A DNA stretch of 64,000 nt from Chloroflexota bacterium (GTDB taxonomy: Bacteria; Chloroflexota; Anaerolineae; Anaerolineales; UBA4823), in contig JAAYXE010000165.1 in NCBI GenBank assembly GCA_012516075.1, positions 1-64,000 of the forward strand. The letters run 5' to 3'. Positions within the stretch are counted from its first letter, which is position 1. Each line of letters starts with the position of its first letter. A program made the translations under genes and the position numbers. Shown here one piece after another: positions 46,397 to 55,819 of the stretch. The notes below the pieces were generated by a model that was given only the letters and a program-made list of their open reading frames with translations, was not told the origin of the DNA and did no database searches.

Positions 46397-46756
46397 TTAC
46401 CGTGGACGTGCATCGTACGCATTCCGGCATTCCGGACAGGGGCAGAGCAGACGCAAATATCTCCACGTGTAGATTCCGTAGTGATGTCCATCCTCCCAAT
46501 GGGGGATCAAACCGTAAGTGCCCGCAGCCTCCAGGTTCTGCAGGCGCGTGGCCGGTGTATCCTCATCAGGCCGGTTGAACACCTCCGGCTCAGGCTCCGC
46601 TCCCATCTTTTCATGCCCTCCACGGCACTCTGCACAGGGGCAGGCAAAGCGCAGCAGCGAAAAGCTGTATTCGCTCAGGTGTCCATCGCTCCACGTGATG
46701 CTCAAAACGCGTTTCTGACGATCCGCGGTTACTCCAGTAGGTCGAAGCTCACTCAT
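46397..46756 (-). CDS. DUF971-domain protein with duplicated CPCxEC motif
   Basis: About 119 residues from the ATG at 46756 (GAGG Shine-Dalgarno 7 nt upstream; an earlier ATG at 46777 overlaps the previous stop). DUF971 signatures: VTADRQKRVLSITWSDGHLSEYSFSLLR, GTYGLIPHWEDGHHYGIYTWRYLR. Two Cys motifs, CPCAEC and CPCPEC, bracket the domain, as in metal-binding members (the gamma-butyrobetaine hydroxylase N-terminal type). Two separate four-Cys sets could bind Zn or an Fe-S cluster; function is unknown. Confidence 0.85.
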   Translation of the reverse strand: MSELRPTGVTADRQKRVLSITWSDGHLSEYSFSLLRFACPCAECRGGHEKMGAEPEPEVFNRPDEDTPATRLQNLEAAGTYGLIPHWEDGHHYGIYTWRYLRLLCPCPECRNAYDARPR

Positions 46757-46776
46757 GAAGTCCTCTTTTCTGCTCA

Positions 46777-47262
46777 TCAGGGTTCTGGAACTACGTCCAG
46801 ATAGTTGGATACTGCCCAGCCGCGGCGAGATTCATCCTCCACACCAACCAGATACCACCAGGTGAAGTCATCCGCATCGACAGGGCCATCGCGCACCTGA
46901 AATATTTCCCCTTCGGCGCCCAGCAGACGTACATCTGAAGTCAACCCCGGGTCGATACGCAGCCGGAGTCCGTCTCCACCCGTCCCTGTAACGACCACAT
47001 AGGCATCCAGGTGGATATCACCCTCGGGCAGAGGGGTTGCATCTCCTGCGGCAGCATTCGGGTCAACCTGAGGTGGGGCTGCTGTGGGCAGCGGAGCGGT
47101 GGCCGAGGCGGCCGGCAGCACGTTCAACACGGCGGTTGAAGGAGGCAGTGGGGTTGGTTCCGGGCGGGATATCCAGACAAGGACAGCGGTCAAAATCACC
47201 AGCAGCACAGCCACGATAAATGCGCCGCCCATGACCAGAGGGGTTAACACCGTTCGAGACAT
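46777..47262 (-). CDS. Membrane-anchored SH3b-domain protein
   Basis: A 161-residue protein: one N-terminal membrane helix (about 10-32), a Pro/Ala/Thr-rich spacer (about 35-82) and a bacterial SH3 domain from about 87 (GLRLRIDPGLTSDVRLLGAEGEIFQVRDGP ... WWYLVGVEDESRRGWAVSNYLDVV). SH3b domains bind cell-wall or peptide ligands outside the cell. It probably forms a transcription unit with the DUF971 gene. Confidence 0.85.
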   Translation of the reverse strand: MSRTVLTPLVMGGAFIVAVLLVILTAVLVWISRPEPTPLPPSTAVLNVLPAASATAPLPTAAPPQVDPNAAAGDATPLPEGDIHLDAYVVVTGTGGDGLRLRIDPGLTSDVRLLGAEGEIFQVRDGPVDADDFTWWYLVGVEDESRRGWAVSNYLDVVPEP

Positions 47263-47321
47263 TTCACCTCTCTGCGATTTCTGGCCCCGCCCTCCTGCGC
47301 GTCACACTCACAACCACAGGA

Positions 47322-48275
47322 TCATGACCCATCATCCCCTCCTGAAAACAACTGGAGAGGCGTCTCTTTCGGGACCAGGACTTTGAGTGCTTTCCGGCGG
47401 ACCTCGAGGAACACTTCTTCCTGAGCATCCACCTTTTCTCCATCCACCTGAATATAAACCGGGGATGATGAGGAAATGCGTGCCTTCCGAAACGGAAGCC
47501 TGAGCGCCCGGTCTGAATCCAGATGGCGGCCGTAAAACATATCCAGGGCGATCTGAACCGTTTCTCCCAGGGTCTCGCCTTTAAACAACCACAGGTCCAT
47601 TATGCCATCATCCAGGCGCGCTTCGGGCGAGAGCTGGACCAGACCGCCGGCGTAAAGATGAATATTACTGACCACGGCAAGCAAAAAATGGTCTTCCACA
47701 CAGTGATCGTCCGCTTCCACCCGCAGGTTTGTCCCGCGCCAGAAGCCCGCGTTCCAGATCGCCGAGGCGGTGTAATGCACCACAGAAAAATGTTTCTCCC
47801 ACTGTGTGCGGGGTTCGATCCGGTGCACAATGAACGCATCCAGCCCGATCCCCGCCCATAGCAGAAATGGACGCCCGCTGCACAGGCCGACATCCACATG
47901 GCAGATCCGCCCATCCACCAGCGCTTGTGCGCTCATTTCAATCGCTTTCTTGCGATCCAGCGTGATCCCCGGGAGCCCCAGTTCCTGTGCCCATACATTG
48001 GCGGTACCAGCTGGAAGTACGCCCAGGGCAGTCGGCCCGTTCACAAGTCCCGGGATCGCCTGGTTGACGGATCCATCCCCGCCAACGACAAAAAAAGCAT
48101 CCATTTCCCGGGCAGATGCTTCTTCGGCAAAGCGGGTGATTTGCTCCCCGCTTTCTACGTACCGCTGTTCAATTTCCCAGCCGTGCGAGGCCAGAATTTC
48201 TGCAGCCCGTGCGGCCAGAATTCCCGAAGGGAAGCGTCCGGCAGCCGGGTTATATACCAGATATGCACGAGCCAT
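47322..48275 (-). CDS. Diacylglycerol-kinase-family lipid kinase (YegS/DgkB-like)
   Basis: A 317-residue protein: N-terminal VYNPAAGRF, nucleotide-binding VGGDGSVNQAI and the LGVLPAGTANVWAQELGLP stretch, then a beta-sandwich C-terminal domain with DGIMDLWLFKGE and VYIQVDGEKVDAQE. It should phosphorylate diacylglycerol or a related lipid at the membrane; substrate not determined. Transcribed toward the SH3b gene with a 59-bp gap, and divergent from the next kinase. Confidence 0.9.
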   Translation of the reverse strand: MARAYLVYNPAAGRFPSGILAARAAEILASHGWEIEQRYVESGEQITRFAEEASAREMDAFFVVGGDGSVNQAIPGLVNGPTALGVLPAGTANVWAQELGLPGITLDRKKAIEMSAQALVDGRICHVDVGLCSGRPFLLWAGIGLDAFIVHRIEPRTQWEKHFSVVHYTASAIWNAGFWRGTNLRVEADDHCVEDHFLLAVVSNIHLYAGGLVQLSPEARLDDGIMDLWLFKGETLGETVQIALDMFYGRHLDSDRALRLPFRKARISSSSPVYIQVDGEKVDAQEEVFLEVRRKALKVLVPKETPLQLFSGGDDGS

Positions 48276-48396
48276 TAGCGATTCCTGCCGGTCCTTTCGC
48301 CGCCTGCTCCAGGGGTGGGAGATCTTTCAAGATTGTACTCGAGTTTACATGTTTGATATAGTACAATTTGAGCTACTTATTTGATGAGATCGCCTG

Positions 48397-49548
48397 ATGC
48401 CCGATTCGATCCTGCTTAATAACCGCTATCAGCTCGAGGACCGCCTGGGAACCGGGGGAATGGCAGTGGTCTACCGCGCTCATGATTTGATGTTAGAGCG
48501 CAGTGTTGCCATCAAACTGCTGCGAACACATCTTGCCAGCAACGCTGATTTTCGTGACCGCTTCCGCCAGGAAGCCAAAGCGGCTGCCAACCTCTCCCAT
48601 CCCAATATCGTCACCGTCCACGATTTCGGCCTGGATGCGGGACAGTTATATATCATTATGGAGTTCGTGCCCGGCACGGACCTGAAAACGATCATCCAGC
48701 GCAAAGGCCGCTTTACACCCCAGGAAATGATCGATCTGATTGTTCAGGCCTGTGCCGGAATTGGTTATGCCCACCGCGCCGGCCTGGTGCACTGCGACGT
48801 CAAACCGCAGAACATGCTGGTTACGCCAGACGACCGCCTGAAAGTGGTAGATTTTGGCATTGCCCGCGCCCTGGCCTCCATTCACCCGGATGAAAAATCT
48901 GAGGTGGTCTGGGGATCCCCGCAGTACTTCTCACCGGAACAGGCTGCAGGAATGGCGCCTTCCCCTGCATCAGACGTTTATTCCCTTGGAGTCGTGATGT
49001 ACGAAATGCTCGCTGGGCAGCTTCCATTTACAGCTTCCACGCCCGAAGAGCTGGCACGCATGCATCGTGAAGTCCCGCCTCCATCCCCGCGCCGTTTCAA
49101 CCCGTCGATCCCCCACGAGCTGGAGCAAATTGTGCTCAAGGTGCTGTCGAAAGAACCTTCGCAGCGCTACCGTACCGCTGACCAGTTAGGGAGGGTCCTG
49201 GTCACGTATGCGCAGCAGTCATCGTCAGTCTCTTCTATTTCATTACCGCGCATACCAGAGGCCAGCGATGGTACGACAGCGCAGCCGCACTCAACCCTGC
49301 AGGAAACGGAACCGTGGCATGGTCCGTTTGAATCCCCTGTCCGTCCACCTGGACCGGATCCCCTGCCGCGCGCCATTCCGATGGCAGAACCCGTTCCCAT
49401 TCCGGTGGATGAGGAATATCGAAGCACCAGGAACCCGCTCGATATTGATTGGATTACCTGGCTGCTGGGTCTTCTGGCGCTGATCGCTGTTGGAGGGCTG
49501 ATTCCGTTCTGCCTGTGGGTTTATTATGTGCTGAACCCGCCTTTATAA
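48397..49548 (+). CDS. Ser/Thr protein kinase, membrane-anchored, HCD variant
   Basis: A 383-residue PknB-type kinase. Kinase domain (about 9-265): GTGGMAVVYRAHD, VAIKLL, catalytic loop HCDVKPQN (Cys replaces Arg of HRD) and DFG; the activation loop ends PQYFSPEQA. A Pro-rich juxtamembrane region follows, then one membrane helix close to the C-terminus (about 349-372) with almost nothing outside. The non-RD catalytic loop suggests activation independent of loop phosphorylation. An inverted repeat TTGTACT...AGTACAA lies upstream. Confidence 0.92.
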   Translation: MPDSILLNNRYQLEDRLGTGGMAVVYRAHDLMLERSVAIKLLRTHLASNADFRDRFRQEAKAAANLSHPNIVTVHDFGLDAGQLYIIMEFVPGTDLKTIIQRKGRFTPQEMIDLIVQACAGIGYAHRAGLVHCDVKPQNMLVTPDDRLKVVDFGIARALASIHPDEKSEVVWGSPQYFSPEQAAGMAPSPASDVYSLGVVMYEMLAGQLPFTASTPEELARMHREVPPPSPRRFNPSIPHELEQIVLKVLSKEPSQRYRTADQLGRVLVTYAQQSSSVSSISLPRIPEASDGTTAQPHSTLQETEPWHGPFESPVRPPGPDPLPRAIPMAEPVPIPVDEEYRSTRNPLDIDWITWLLGLLALIAVGGLIPFCLWVYYVLNPPL

Positions 49549-49634
49549 TCTCAGTGTCCTCGACAGCCCCCGCCTGAAATCGTCCGGCGGTTGCCGTGAA
49601 CAGAACAAAATCAAGAAGCAGGGTAGAATATCCT

Positions 49635-49667
49635 TAAAACGAAAATCACGGCTGGACCGCGATTTTC
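49635..49667 (-). terminator. rpmB terminator
   Basis: On the minus strand an 11-bp stem GAAAATCGCGG / CCGTGATTTTC (one G-T pair) is followed by GTTTTA. It lies 36 nt past the rpmB stop. Confidence 0.85.
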
Positions 49668-49702
49668 ATGTACCTGAACGATAAAATTTTGACAGGAGAA
49701 AC

Positions 49703-49888
49703 CTATTCAGCTGTCTTCACCATCGTGCGGATGCAGCGAGTGCAGAGAACTTTCCTTACCAGCCGGTCTCCCTCCAGTACACTGACGGTCTGGAGATTGG
49801 GGCGAAAAGTCCGCCGGGTGGCTTTCTTCGACCAGGGACGGTTGCGGCCGAAAGTGGTCTTTTTACCGCAGTTCTGACACGTAGCCAT
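49703..49888 (-). CDS. rpmB: 50S ribosomal protein L28
   Basis: About 61 residues from the ATG at 49888; a longer upstream frame adds 30 residues that family members lack. It starts MATCQNCGKKTTFGRNRPWSKKATRR and keeps TFRPNLQTV, ending in an LCTRCIRTM motif. The two Cys-x2-Cys pairs form the zinc-binding type of L28. An AAAGGA Shine-Dalgarno-like stretch lies about 9 nt before the start. Confidence 0.95.
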   Translation of the reverse strand: MATCQNCGKKTTFGRNRPWSKKATRRTFRPNLQTVSVLEGDRLVRKVLCTRCIRTMVKTAE

Positions 49889-50124
49889 CTTACAAATCCT
49901 TTCCAATCTTATTGAAAGAGAGCGTATTTTCTTGAATGTTCGAAAGTCGAACAGTAATTTATCACAGGCAAAAACCAACCGGCCTCACATACCCGGCCGG
50001 AAGCCGGATAATCTTACCACAAAGTAAACGGGTAATCAAGAAGTGATGTAATATTTCTTATCGGATTTGGAATGCCTGATTGGCGCAAGAAGTTCAATCC
50101 ACGCATGCAGGATAAGAGGCGTAT

Positions 50125-50481
50125 ATGACTGATGAAACAACTCCGATTGGCAGCATCCATGTTTCGCCCCGTGCCATTGCCAGTATCGCGTACCATGCAG
50201 CCCTGCAGTCGTACGGGGTTGTTGGCCTGACCTCAAAAAACCTGGTCGATGGTATTACTCAGGTGCTGGTGAAAGATCCAACCAAAGGGATCGAAGTGAA
50301 ATATGACGGCCAGAACATCAATATCGATCTATATATCATGATCGAATACGGCACCCGGATCAAGTCCGTTGCCGCCAGTGTGAGTAATACCGTTCGTTTC
50401 CATGTTGAAAAAGCCCTGGGAATGCCCGTGAATGAAGTCAACGTGCATGTCCAGGGTTTACGCATCAGCGACCCGGATTAA
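50125..50481 (+). CDS. Asp23/Gls24-family envelope stress protein
   Basis: A 118-residue protein matching the Asp23 (DUF322) family: IHVSPRAIASIAYHAALQSYGVVGLTSKN, GIEVKYDGQNINIDLYIMIEYGTRIKSVAASVSNTVRFHVEKALG and VNEVNVHVQGLRIS. Members associate with the membrane through partners and respond to cell-wall stress. In Gram-positive bacteria it is encoded just upstream of fakA, as here (127-bp gap). Confidence 0.92.
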   Translation: MTDETTPIGSIHVSPRAIASIAYHAALQSYGVVGLTSKNLVDGITQVLVKDPTKGIEVKYDGQNINIDLYIMIEYGTRIKSVAASVSNTVRFHVEKALGMPVNEVNVHVQGLRISDPD

Positions 50482-50608
50482 TTCCAGGGACTATACACGG
50501 TGTGAATGGAGCATGGAAGGTATTATCCTTAATTCTCCCTTCTGCAGAGTATAATTTCGGCGCTCCATTAACCCCGATAACTATCCATAAATATCAGGAG
50601 CTCTTTTA

Positions 50609-52288
50609 ATGTTATCCGACTCCCAAACGAGCAAACGGCACGAGCTGTTTCGCAGGAATCCCATCGACGGGCAGGCTTTTAAACGGCTGATCGAAGCCGC
50701 CCTGACCTGGCTGCGCACCAATCAGCAGGTCGTTAACTCACTGAACGTCTTTCCGGTTCCGGACGGAGACACCGGCACCAATATGGTGCTAACCATGCAG
50801 GCCGCTTATGAAGAGGTCGAAACGTCTTCAGAGCGCAACCTCGGCCGCATGGCACACGCCATTGCACATGGCGCTCTGATGGGCGCACGAGGCAACTCAG
50901 GTGTCATCCTCTCGCAGCTTCTGCGCGGCTTTGCACGCGCGCTTGACGACCAGCCTGTGCTGGACGGCCCCAGTCTGGTGCGCGCTTTTCAGGCAGCTCG
51001 TGATACCGCCTACAAAGGCGTGGTGCGCCCTGTTGAAGGGACAATTCTAACTGTAGCGAAAGACACCGCTCAGGCTGTGGAAGCCGCCCTGGCGGAAACC
51101 GGAGACCCGATCGTGATCCTCCAGCGGGCCGTAGAAGCTGCAGACAAGTCCGTTCAGCGTACGCCTGAGCTGCTGCCGGTTTTGAGAGATGCGGGTGTGG
51201 TCGATTCGGGCGGTAAAGGTCTGTTCTTCATTCTGGAAGGCATGCTGCGCTACATCGACGGACTCCCTCTGGATACAGCTGTGGCAAGTGTGCAGCCTCT
51301 GGCAGCCATGAATCTGGAGAACACAATGGATACGATCGAACCGGGCCAGGATTTCGAAGTGGTGGTGGACTTCCGACCTCACAATGATCTCGACCTGCCG
51401 AGTTTTTATCAAAGCCTGGAACAAATAGGGACCTCAATCCAGGTTGGCGAGGGAGATGGTATTTACCGTATGCACATTCACGTCCCCACTGAAAAACGCT
51501 ACGAGCCCATTGACTACATCATGGGACTGGGGACGGTGACCAAAGTGGCTATCGAAAATTTGATAGCCCAGATGAACGAGGTGGACTCGCCCTGCGGGGA
51601 CGGAAAACTTACCCTGGCGCCGGTCGAGCCCGGCCAGATTGCCGTAGTCGCCGTGGCTCCGGGTGCAGGTATTGCTCGCGTGTTTGCCAGCCTGGGGGTC
51701 GCGGCCATCATCGAGGGCGGCCAGACGATGAATCCATCCACCCAGGAGATCATCCGTTCTTTCGAAAACCTGCCCACAGATAAGATCATCATCCTTCCCA
51801 ACAACAAGAACATCATCATGGCGGCAAAAAATGCGGCCGCGCTGACCGTGAAGAAAGTGGCCGTTATCCCCAGCCGCACCATACCACAGGGACTGGCAGC
51901 CATGCTGCGCCTGGCGCCGGATGGTGATTTTGACTCGGTCGTCGCCGATATGACAGAAGCCCTCGACGATGTGGAGACCGGGGAGATCACTACAGCCACC
52001 CGCACGGTTGAGATCGACGGGGTGCAGGTGGATGAGGGCCAGATTATCGCCCTGCACAACGGCAAACTGGTTTTCGCCGCTTCTCGCCTAGAAGATGCCT
52101 GCCTGGGTCTGCTGGAAAAAGCCCACGCAGATCATTATGAGCTGATCACCCTTTTCTATGGGACGAACGTCTCCAAACGCGAGGTAAACCGAATAGCCGA
52201 TTTGATCCGGAAAGCCTATCCTGAGCAGGAGGTCGAAGTTCAGGAGGGCTGTCAGCCTCATTATCATTTTATTATTGCCATTGAATAG
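50609..52288 (+). CDS. fakA: DhaK/FakA-type fatty acid kinase (DAK2 domain)
   Basis: A 559-residue kinase. The DhaL domain (about 20-205) has NVFPVPDGDTGTNMVLTM and GARGNSGVILSQLLRGF, with GVVDSGGKGLFFILEGMLRY; the middle and C-terminal domains (about 235-559) complete FakA. FakA phosphorylates fatty acids bound by FakB proteins to acyl-phosphates used in phospholipid synthesis. The neighbouring degV gene (14-bp gap) likely encodes the FakB partner. A TATAAT at 50550-50555 lies upstream without a clear -35. Confidence 0.92.
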   Translation: MLSDSQTSKRHELFRRNPIDGQAFKRLIEAALTWLRTNQQVVNSLNVFPVPDGDTGTNMVLTMQAAYEEVETSSERNLGRMAHAIAHGALMGARGNSGVILSQLLRGFARALDDQPVLDGPSLVRAFQAARDTAYKGVVRPVEGTILTVAKDTAQAVEAALAETGDPIVILQRAVEAADKSVQRTPELLPVLRDAGVVDSGGKGLFFILEGMLRYIDGLPLDTAVASVQPLAAMNLENTMDTIEPGQDFEVVVDFRPHNDLDLPSFYQSLEQIGTSIQVGEGDGIYRMHIHVPTEKRYEPIDYIMGLGTVTKVAIENLIAQMNEVDSPCGDGKLTLAPVEPGQIAVVAVAPGAGIARVFASLGVAAIIEGGQTMNPSTQEIIRSFENLPTDKIIILPNNKNIIMAAKNAAALTVKKVAVIPSRTIPQGLAAMLRLAPDGDFDSVVADMTEALDDVETGEITTATRTVEIDGVQVDEGQIIALHNGKLVFAASRLEDACLGLLEKAHADHYELITLFYGTNVSKREVNRIADLIRKAYPEQEVEVQEGCQPHYHFIIAIE

Positions 52289-52302
52289 TCCAGGTCATCT
52301 TC

Positions 52303-53133
52303 ATGAAGATAGCAATCGTTACTGACAGCGCATCCGATATTCCAGAAGAACTGGCCGAAAAACATCATATTCACATTGTTTACAATCACATCATTATCGG
52401 GGAACAATCTCTTCTGGACGCGAAGGATATTTCGCGCGAGGAATTCTACAGGCGCCTGCCTGATATGCCGGAGCAGCCCACTACCGCCACAGCATCTGCC
52501 GGTGTGTACCATGAGCTATATGAAAAGCTGTTGACCGCGGGGGCGGATGTCGTTCTCTCTATTCACACCTCTGGAAAGTTAAGCGGAATCCTTAATTCGG
52601 CTACAGCGGCCGCACAGGGTTTTAAGGACCGCGTCCGGGTGATCGACAGTGGTATGATCACCCTGGCCCTGGGATTTCAGGTCCTGGCCGCGGCGGAAGC
52701 TGTGGAAAGCGGAGCCACACTTGATAAAGTCCTGAAAATGCTGGAGGACGTGCGCAGGCGCGCGCGCCTGTCCGCCATGCTCGACACCCTGGAATATGTG
52801 CGCCGGAGCGGACGCGTTTCCTGGGCGCGAGCGCGCCTGGGCAATTTACTGCATATCAAGCCCTTGATTGAGGTCAGGGACGGGGTTATATACAATGTTG
52901 GCCAGGCGCGCACCTTCCAGAAAGGAATTCAGCGGCTCAAAGAGATGATTCTCAACCTCGGACGCCTGGAAAGGCTGGCTATGCTGCATACCAATGCAGA
53001 ACAGGCGGCCCGTCAGATTCTTTCAGAAATCAACCCGCAGCTTCCCAAACCCCCGCTGGTGGTCAATGTCACCACAGTAATCGGCACCCATGTTGGTCCA
53101 AATGGGTTGGGCTTTGCCGCGCTGGTCGAGTAA
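52303..53133 (+). CDS. DegV-family fatty-acid-binding protein (FakB-like)
   Basis: A 276-residue DegV protein: IAIVTDSASDIPEELAEKHHI, TTATASAGVYHELYEKLL, SIHTSGKLSGILNSA, VIDSGMITLALGFQV, RRSGRVSWARARLGNLLHIKPLIEVRDG and the late TVIGTHVGPNGLGFA. DegV/FakB proteins hold a fatty acid in a pocket and present it to FakA. Position directly after fakA supports this role. Its end is close to the recG start (10-bp gap). Confidence 0.92.
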   Translation: MKIAIVTDSASDIPEELAEKHHIHIVYNHIIIGEQSLLDAKDISREEFYRRLPDMPEQPTTATASAGVYHELYEKLLTAGADVVLSIHTSGKLSGILNSATAAAQGFKDRVRVIDSGMITLALGFQVLAAAEAVESGATLDKVLKMLEDVRRRARLSAMLDTLEYVRRSGRVSWARARLGNLLHIKPLIEVRDGVIYNVGQARTFQKGIQRLKEMILNLGRLERLAMLHTNAEQAARQILSEINPQLPKPPLVVNVTTVIGTHVGPNGLGFAALVE

Positions 53134-53143
53134 AATACTCTTG

Positions 53144-55813
53144 ATGAAACCATCTCTGATCAAGTTACAGAAATATTTCCGGTTAGAGGCTGAACGCAAA
53201 TACGATAACAATGCGATCGTAGGCGGGCTGGAGCGTATGCTCGACCACTGGGAGTCGGAGGCACGCATGGAGGGCGTCTCCGAGGAGATCATCCAGGCTG
53301 TCACACACCGCCTGCGTGAGTATAAACGCCAGAACCCGACTGCCCGGGCAGAAATGCTGGCAGGGCTGTGGAAGCGGATCCAGCGCTCCGAGGGGATCAG
53401 CCCCTCAGAGGATGTGCAGCCCAGAAAACAGGCCCGCAGTGAAAGCAGGCCTGCACGTCCTTCACCTCCCCCGGCCCCCCATCCTGCAGCTCCGGTCGAA
53501 TCGACGCAGCAAAGTGTCGAAGCCTCCTCTACGCAAAGTGCGGTAGATGAAATACCAGTGCAGCTCGATGAAGATGCGGGCGACAGCGAATTGGAAGCAC
53601 TTCCAGAAGACGAGCAGGACCGAAACGGCGCTTCGGACAGCCAGACGGCTGACGAAGAAAACATGACGGCCCACCTGGGTGAAGATCATTTCCCGCGTTT
53701 TTACATTCCCACAGATAACCAGCCCAAAGAAGAGCCTGCCGCTCTGGATGCGCCGGTGACCGTGCTGCAGGGCATCGGCCCTCGCCACGCCAAGACCCTG
53801 GAACGCCTGGACATGCGCACCCTGCGGGACATGCTCTATAACTTCCCGCGCCGCTATGTGGATTACAGCCAGCTTAAAACGATCAACCGCCTTTGGTACG
53901 GCGAAGAAGTGACCGTGATCGGCACCATCAAGAGTCTGGCGACACGGTCGATCCGCGGCGGCAAGCTCCAGGTCGTAGAAGGTGTCGTGACGGATGGGAC
54001 CGGAGCGATCCGGGTCACCTGGTTCAATAAGTGGGAGGCAAAAAGGCTGCGGGCCGGTCAGCAGGTCTCGCTGGCCGGAAAAATCGACCAGTACCTGGGC
54101 CGGCTGGTGATGACCAACCCGGAAACCGAGCTGCTCGAGCAGCAGCTGCTCAGCACAAACCGCATTGTGCCGGTATATTCGCTGACCGCCGGGATCAGCC
54201 AGCGCTGGCTGCGAAAAATCATGTATCAGGTGGTCAGCTACTGGGCGCCCCGCGTGGCCGATCCGCTGCCGGTCGAGGTCCGGCGGTCTGCAGGTTTGAT
54301 GGATCTGCCCAACGCCCTGCTGCACTCCCATTTCCCCGAATCGGCTGAGGCGCTCAAAGCTGCACGCCACCGTCTGGCCTTTGACGAGATCTTCCTGCTC
54401 CAGCTGGGCGTACTGCGCCAGAAGCGCAGCTGGCAGGACCGCACCGGCCGGGTGTTTACGACGGACGATGCCTGGCTCGAGAACTTTATCGCCCACCTGC
54501 CTTTTGCGCTCACAGGGGCCCAGCAGCGCGCCATTGCCGACATTCGCCGGGACCTGGCCTCCGGCAGGCCAATGAACCGGCTGCTGCAGGGTGATGTTGG
54601 CTCCGGTAAAACAGTGGTTGCAGCCCTGGCAATCGCCATGATCGTGTCGGGCGGCGCCCAGGCTGCGATTATGGCTCCCACCAGCATCCTCGCCGAACAA
54701 CACTATAAGAGCCTGAGCCGCATGCTCTGCGGCGAGGGTGAAGCAGCGGCTTCCTATGGTGTAATCCAGCCGCACGAAATTCGCCTGATGGTCGGCGCCA
54801 CTCCCGAAGGAGAAAAACTGGAAATTCGTGAAGGGCTGGCCTCCGGATCGATCAAGGTGATCGTCGGCACGCACTCTCTGATCGAAGATCCCGTAACCTT
54901 CGCCGACCTGCAGCTTGCGGTCATCGATGAGCAGCACCGCTTTGGTGTTGAACAGCGCGCGGCCCTGCGTTCGAAAGGCGATAACCCCCACCTGCTCGTC
55001 ATGACCGCCACGCCTATCCCGCGCTCACTGGCGCTGACCATCTACGGTGACCTGGACCTGACGGTGATGGACGAAATGCCGCCCGGCCGTAAGCCGGTAA
55101 GCACCCATGTGCTTGCCCCGAGAGAGCGCGAACGGGCCTATTCCCTGATCCGGGATCAGATCCAGCAGGGACGCCAGGCGTTTATCATTTATCCCCTTGT
55201 TGAGGAAGGCGAGAACGGCGAGGCAAAAGCGGCCGTCGAAGAGCATGCCCGCCTGCAGCGCGAGATCTTCCCCAACCTGAAGCTCGGCCTGCTTCACGGC
55301 AGGATGCGGCCGGCCGAAAAAGACGAAGTCATGGCTCGCTTTCGCGACGGTGAGTATCACATACTCGTGTCGACGTCCGTTGTGGAAGTCGGCGTCGATG
55401 TCCCCAACGCCACTGTCATGCTGATTGAGGGAGCGAACCGCTTCGGTCTCGCCCAGCTGCATCAGTTCCGCGGCCGCGTTGGCCGGGGTGCTGCCCGGTC
55501 CTACTGCCTGCTCATTCCAGAAACCCCGGATGCGGTCGAGAATGAACGCCTTCAGGCGATGACGGAGACCAACGATGGCTTCGTGCTGGCGGAGCGCGAC
55601 CTCGAACAGCGCGGCCCCGGACAGTTCCTGGGCACACGCCAGGCGGGCTATTCCGAACTGCAGCTCGCCAGCCTTACCGATACCCGTCTCATCGAGAAAG
55701 CTCGCCAGCATGCCCAGGCTTTGTTCGAGACGGATCCAGACCTGAATCAATATCCTTCCCTTGCGGCGGCCGTAGAGCGGTTCTGGAGCGGTGGCCAGGG
55801 GGACATCAGTTGA
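53144..55813 (+). CDS. recG: ATP-dependent DNA helicase RecG, with long N-terminal extension
   Basis: About 889 residues from the ATG at 53144. The first ~205 residues are extra: a helical part (about 1-85), then a Pro/Ala/Gln/Glu-rich low-complexity stretch. The RecG core follows: wedge/OB domain from about 210 (LQGIGPRHAKTLERL, RYVDYSQLKTINRL), ATPase motifs GDVGSGKTVVAALA, DEQHRFGVEQ, TATPIPR and VEVGVDVPNATVM, and QFRGRVGRG. RecG regresses stalled forks and branch-migrates Holliday junctions. It overlaps no neighbour; coaD starts 6 bp after it. Confidence 0.94.
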   Translation: MKPSLIKLQKYFRLEAERKYDNNAIVGGLERMLDHWESEARMEGVSEEIIQAVTHRLREYKRQNPTARAEMLAGLWKRIQRSEGISPSEDVQPRKQARSESRPARPSPPPAPHPAAPVESTQQSVEASSTQSAVDEIPVQLDEDAGDSELEALPEDEQDRNGASDSQTADEENMTAHLGEDHFPRFYIPTDNQPKEEPAALDAPVTVLQGIGPRHAKTLERLDMRTLRDMLYNFPRRYVDYSQLKTINRLWYGEEVTVIGTIKSLATRSIRGGKLQVVEGVVTDGTGAIRVTWFNKWEAKRLRAGQQVSLAGKIDQYLGRLVMTNPETELLEQQLLSTNRIVPVYSLTAGISQRWLRKIMYQVVSYWAPRVADPLPVEVRRSAGLMDLPNALLHSHFPESAEALKAARHRLAFDEIFLLQLGVLRQKRSWQDRTGRVFTTDDAWLENFIAHLPFALTGAQQRAIADIRRDLASGRPMNRLLQGDVGSGKTVVAALAIAMIVSGGAQAAIMAPTSILAEQHYKSLSRMLCGEGEAAASYGVIQPHEIRLMVGATPEGEKLEIREGLASGSIKVIVGTHSLIEDPVTFADLQLAVIDEQHRFGVEQRAALRSKGDNPHLLVMTATPIPRSLALTIYGDLDLTVMDEMPPGRKPVSTHVLAPRERERAYSLIRDQIQQGRQAFIIYPLVEEGENGEAKAAVEEHARLQREIFPNLKLGLLHGRMRPAEKDEVMARFRDGEYHILVSTSVVEVGVDVPNATVMLIEGANRFGLAQLHQFRGRVGRGAARSYCLLIPETPDAVENERLQAMTETNDGFVLAERDLEQRGPGQFLGTRQAGYSELQLASLTDTRLIEKARQHAQALFETDPDLNQYPSLAAAVERFWSGGQGDIS

Positions 55814-55819
55814 GGGAGT

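Noticed and set aside
53462..54991. Long 509-codon frame antisense to recG
   Set aside because: It lies opposite a gene with all RecG motifs; long antisense frames are common at this GC and codon use. No domain or Shine-Dalgarno supports it. The same holds for the antisense frames over 29536-30939 and 33396-34502.
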